From Methanobacteriota archaeon (GTDB taxonomy: Archaea > Thermoplasmatota > JASEFT01 > JAUWIS01): a DNA stretch of 6,224 bases. The number at the start of each line of letters is the position of its first letter. Position 1 is the first letter of the stretch. The notes beneath the pieces are model-generated. The model did no database searches and was not told where the DNA came from. It saw only the letters and a list, made by a program, of their open reading frames with translations. Positions 5,782 through 6,224 of this stretch are shown in pieces. Made by a program: the position numbers and the translations under genes. Where the stretch lies: NCBI GenBank assembly GCA_030605245.1, contig JAUWIS010000053.1, positions 1 through 6,224 of the forward strand. The letters run 5' to 3'.

Positions 5782-6224
5782 ATGGAAGTTCTCAATGTTG
5801 GCGGATATGGGTATGATTCAAACATATATCTGATTCTGTGTAGAAAACCAATAATAATTGATACTGGTACCGGTCAGGGCATTTATTTTAAAAACATGAT
5901 TGAGAGCATTGAAAAAAATTGTTGTCTTAAATCCATAAAAAATATTGTTTTGACACACATGCATTTTGATCACACCGGTGGTGCGTCAAAACTTCAGAAA
6001 ATGACAGGCGCGAAAATACTTATTCATAAAAATGATTTAAAACCTGTCAGAATTGGTGATAATGTTGTTACAGGTGCGCGAATGTTTGGAGGAAACATGG
6101 AACCATTAAACACTTCAGTCATAGGTGATACTGTAAACGAAGGGGACATCAAATTAAGGGTATTTCATCCACCGGGTCACAGCCCTGGCAGAATATCACT
6201 CTATGAGCCGGAAAGTAAATCGCT
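5782..6224 (+). CDS. Metallo-beta-lactamase-fold hydrolase (N-terminal part, cut by window edge)
   Basis: 147 complete codons are open to the right edge, with the 148th cut. The protein begins MEVLNVGGYGYDSNIYLIL and continues IIIDTGTGQG (24-33), the usual entry strand of the fold. The metal motif HxHxDH is THMHFDHTGG, with His59, His61, Asp63 and His64. A further metal-ligand candidate is His133 in PPGHSPGRISLY (130-141), the glyoxalase II-like arrangement in which PGHSPG is common. Members hydrolyse thioesters, phosphodiesters or lactams, or act on RNA; the substrate cannot be told because the C-terminal half is missing. No signal peptide is seen, so it should be cytosolic. It diverges from the thermosome gene, and co-function with the chaperones is not implied. 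ATG 5782 is the first in-frame start and fits the TATA spacing. Confidence 0.92.
   Translation, partial: MEVLNVGGYGYDSNIYLILCRKPIIIDTGTGQGIYFKNMIESIEKNCCLKSIKNIVLTHMHFDHTGGASKLQKMTGAKILIHKNDLKPVRIGDNVVTGARMFGGNMEPLNTSVIGDTVNEGDIKLRVFHPPGHSPGRISLYEPESKS

Noticed and set aside
5499..5816. A 105-codon plus-strand frame crossing the divergent spacer
   Set aside because: It is antisense to the thermosome 5' end and then runs out of frame over the start of the hydrolase gene, whose HxHxDH motif fixes the real frame.

Overview
The window is a compact protein-folding locus, almost certainly archaeal. The evidence is a group II chaperonin (thermosome) subunit, TATA/BRE-like elements about 25 bases ahead of several starts, GGTG-type ribosome binding sites very close to the starts, oligo-T termination, and a DnaK of the short type shared by archaea and Gram-positive bacteria. 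By eye the DNA is AT-leaning. Lineage cannot be fixed from the sequence. A complete GrpE-DnaK-DnaJ set argues against the many hyperthermophilic archaea that lack DnaK and fits a mesophilic or moderately thermophilic lineage that acquired the bacterial Hsp70 system.

Layout: five genes lie on the minus strand, in transcription order thermosome subunit (5698-4061), grpE (4007-3510), dnaK (3508-1583), dnaJ (1476-349) and a small heat shock protein of the Hsp20 family (261 to beyond the left edge). On the plus strand, diverging from the thermosome gene across an 83-base spacer, is the 5' part of a metallo-beta-lactamase-fold hydrolase (5782 to beyond the right edge). No stretch over 300 bases lacks a gene.

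Regulatory layout: the thermosome gene has a TATA-like box and ends in two oligo-T runs. grpE and dnaK are one nucleotide apart and probably translationally coupled. dnaJ has its own BRE/TATA-like element in a 106-base gap that also holds a clean dyad. dnaJ ends inside the first of two tandem 34-base units, each forming a 23-base hairpin. Hsp20 follows with its own weaker promoter-like sequence.

How the genes work together: Hsp20 holds unfolding proteins. DnaJ delivers clients to DnaK and triggers ATP hydrolysis. GrpE exchanges the nucleotide. The thermosome encloses and folds clients. All are known families. I see no novel enzymatic system; the least explained sequence is the tandem hairpin unit at the dnaJ 3' end and the dyads at the promoters.
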